From Streptomyces sp. SKN60 (lineage in GTDB: Bacteria > Actinomycetota > Actinomycetes > Streptomycetales > Streptomycetaceae): a DNA stretch of 64,000 bases. Position numbers and translations under genes: made by a program. The notes under the pieces are model-generated. The model saw only the letters and a list, made by a program, of their open reading frames with translations. It searched no databases and was not told the origin of the DNA. Every line of letters begins with the position of its first letter. Position 1 is the first letter of the stretch. The stretch is from assembly GCF_026236535.1 (NCBI RefSeq), contig NZ_JAHTMW010000010.1, forward strand, positions 62,001 to 126,000, given 5' to 3'. Positions 62,634 through 64,000 of the stretch are shown piece after piece.

Positions 62634-63572
62634 TCAGACCTTCGCCAGGATGTCGACGGCGAAGACCAGCGTGGAGTTCTTCGGGATGCCCTGCTTCTCC
62701 TGGTCGCCGAAGGCCTCCGACGGCGGCGCCACGATCAGGATCCGGCTGCCGACCTTCTTGCCGGCGATGCCGTCCTTCAGGCCCTTCAGGGTGAGCTGGC
62801 CGAGCGGGAAGTTGGCCGGCTTGCCCATGGTGTACGTCGAGTCGAAGACCTTGCCGTCCTTCCACAGGGCGGCGACGTAGTTCACGACGACCGTGTCCGT
62901 GTCCTTGACGACCTCGCCCTTGGACTCGAGCACGTAGTTGGAGACCAGCTTGGTCGGCGGGTCGACCTTGGGCACGGTCAGCGAGGGCTGCTTGCCGTCG
63001 GTGTTGACGCCCACCTTCGGCAGGTCCTTGTTGTCCTGCGCCACCTCGGTGCCGCTGGCGGACTTCGGGATGGTCACCGCCTTGAGGATGTCGACCACGA
63101 AGACGAGCGTCGCGTTCGCCTTGATGTCGCCCTGGCCCTGCGCCCCGTAACCGAGCTCCGGCGGAATGCCGATCTCGACGCGGCTGCCGACCTTCTGGCC
63201 CTCCAGGCCCTTCTCCCAGCCCTGGATGACCTGGCCCTCGCCGAGCGTCACCGAGAACGGCTGCTTCCGGTCGAAGCTGTTGTCGAAGGGGGTGGCCTCG
63301 TCCCACTCCTGACCGAGGTAGTTCACCGAGAGCGCGTCGCCCTTCTTGGTGACCGCTCCGTCGCCCTCGCTGATCACGTTGACCTTGAGGGACTTGGGCG
63401 GGTCGCCCACGCCCTTCGAGAGGGTCGGCTTCTCGCCGAACTTCTCCCCCGCGGTGATGGCGGGAAGCCCGTTCTTCATCGAACCGGAATCGGAGCCCTT
63501 GTCGTCGCTGCCGCAGGCCGCTGTGGTGAGCAGCAGAAGCGGGACGACGAGCAGGCCGGCAAGTCGGCGCAC
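62634..63572 (-). CDS. Two-domain FKBP lipoprotein
   Basis: 312 residues. Signal peptide and lipobox LTTAAC, then a short linker and two FKBP domains. The first (KGDALSVNYLGQEWDEATPF; VIQGWEKGLEGQKVGSRVEI) looks complete. The second (DTVVVNYVAALWKDGKVFDS; GIAGKKVGSRILIVAPPSEA) is diverged. A secreted membrane-bound foldase or chaperone. GTG 63572 with AGGAA close upstream. Adjacent cytoplasmic FKBP suggests duplication. Confidence 0.92.
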   Translation of the reverse strand: MRRLAGLLVVPLLLLTTAACGSDDKGSDSGSMKNGLPAITAGEKFGEKPTLSKGVGDPPKSLKVNVISEGDGAVTKKGDALSVNYLGQEWDEATPFDNSFDRKQPFSVTLGEGQVIQGWEKGLEGQKVGSRVEIGIPPELGYGAQGQGDIKANATLVFVVDILKAVTIPKSASGTEVAQDNKDLPKVGVNTDGKQPSLTVPKVDPPTKLVSNYVLESKGEVVKDTDTVVVNYVAALWKDGKVFDSTYTMGKPANFPLGQLTLKGLKDGIAGKKVGSRILIVAPPSEAFGDQEKQGIPKNSTLVFAVDILAKV

Positions 63573-63634
63573 TAGTTCCTCAGATCTCAGACGGCACAGT
63601 AGTTGTCCCGACACTCTAGGGGACCGCCCTGTGA

Positions 63635-63675
63635 TGCACTCGGCCCCGCACGCCTGGCGTGCGGGGCCGAGTGCA
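63635..63675 (-). terminator. 17-bp stem terminator after pafA
   Basis: TGCACTCGGCCCCGCAC (63635-63651) / its complement (63659-63675), 7-nt loop, immediately past the pafA stop at 63692. Confidence 0.9.
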
Positions 63676-63691
63676 CGGACCGCCGTGCGTC

Positions 63692-64000
63692 CTACATTCC
63701 GGCGATCAGCTTTTCCACCCGGTCGTCGACCGAACGGAACGGGTCCTTGCACAACACGGTGCGCTGCGCCTGGTCGTTGAGCTTGAGGTGGACCCAGTCG
63801 ACGGTGAAGTCCCGGCGCTGCTCCTGGGCGCGGCGGATGAAGTCGCCGCGGAGCCGGGCGCGGGTGGTCTGCGGGGGCACCGACTTGCCCTCGAAGATCT
63901 TCACGTCGTTGCACACCCGGGCCGCCTGGCCGTTCTTCTGGAGCAGGTAGTACAGGCCGCGGCGGCGGTGGATGTCGTGGTACGCGAGGTCTATCTGCGC
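63692..64000 (-). CDS. pafA: Pup-protein ligase, C-terminal part
   Basis: 103 codons at the right edge; 5' part outside the window. AQIDLAYHDIHRRRGLYYLL, VCNDVKIFEGKSVPPQTTRA, RLRGDFIRRAQEQRRDFTVD and DWVHLKLNDQAQRTVLCKDP are conserved PafA C-terminal segments. PafA attaches Pup to lysines for proteasomal degradation. Ends the classic cluster with pafB and pafC; FKBP genes are inserted between them and pafA. Confidence 0.96.
   Translation of the reverse strand, partial: AQIDLAYHDIHRRRGLYYLLQKNGQAARVCNDVKIFEGKSVPPQTTRARLRGDFIRRAQEQRRDFTVDWVHLKLNDQAQRTVLCKDPFRSVDDRVEKLIAGM

Overview
The window is a high-GC actinobacterial chromosome segment, almost certainly Streptomyces. The support is strong GC3 bias, frequent GTG starts, leaderless-looking promoters, and a gene order that recalls the core S. 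coelicolor region around argC, pheST, infC-rpmI-rplT, tatAC and pafABC. It encodes about 62 genes, with no rRNA, tRNA or CRISPR array seen. Functions below come from reading the proteins and motifs directly; no database search was run.

Layout. 1-648: 5' part of argC with a clear promoter. 728-4213: VOC protein, a 1-kb non-coding block (imperfect 33-bp tandem array plus an epimerase remnant), a phosphotransferase, and a sigma-like/SnoaL protein. 4609-9845: ABC-F ATPase with a 7-codon leader ORF, rRNA-methyltransferase-like protein, inactive-looking phosphatase-fold protein, and a MocR regulator divergent from an EamA exporter. 10862-17191: DUF1918, Tat-exported GHL10 hydrolase, 3-hydroxybutyryl-CoA dehydrogenase, Nudix protein, TPR regulator, a long palindromic repeat and a SpoIIE-type phosphatase. 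17192-25559: translation block on the minus strand (infC-rpmI-rplT, rRNA methyltransferase, sensor kinase, pheS-pheT), with a structured infC leader and a probable AUC start for IF3, and a divergent DUF1844 gene.

25817-30438: SseB protein, an orphan mycosin protease coupled to a proline-rich membrane protein, and an alanine-racemase-fold enzyme. 30471-37115: gamma-glutamylation catabolic island (glutamine-synthetase-like GlnA4, aldehyde dehydrogenase, SDR, FadR regulator, amine permease, gamma-glutamyl hydrolase), probably for ethanolamine or related amines. A similar 22-bp site precedes both transcription units. 37105-40933: NCS1 permease, TetR regulator, YtcJ-type amidohydrolase. 41179-44611: LysR regulator with TDT exporter; cupin regulator with a metal-receptor-like protein. 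44793-47721: glycine-betaine ABC transporter. 48010-52211: 5'-3' exonuclease, iron-boxed siderophore-interacting protein, and a MerR regulator with two membrane proteins behind a double palindrome.

52221-53316 is an ADP-ribosylglycohydrolase pseudogene broken by a one-base frameshift and a 162-bp palindromic element. 53426-64000 returns to core genes: P450, HelY-type helicase, tatC, tatA, small proteins, pafC, pafB, two FKBP isomerases and the 3' part of pafA. The helicase-Tat-Paf block links RNA processing, folded-protein export and the Pup-proteasome/DNA-damage regulator system.

The best leads are: two palindromic elements with different ends but a shared core; the infC leader and AUC start; the ABC-F leader ORF; the operator pair of the gamma-glutamylation island; and the divergent MocR/EamA genes whose start codons overlap in one CATG.
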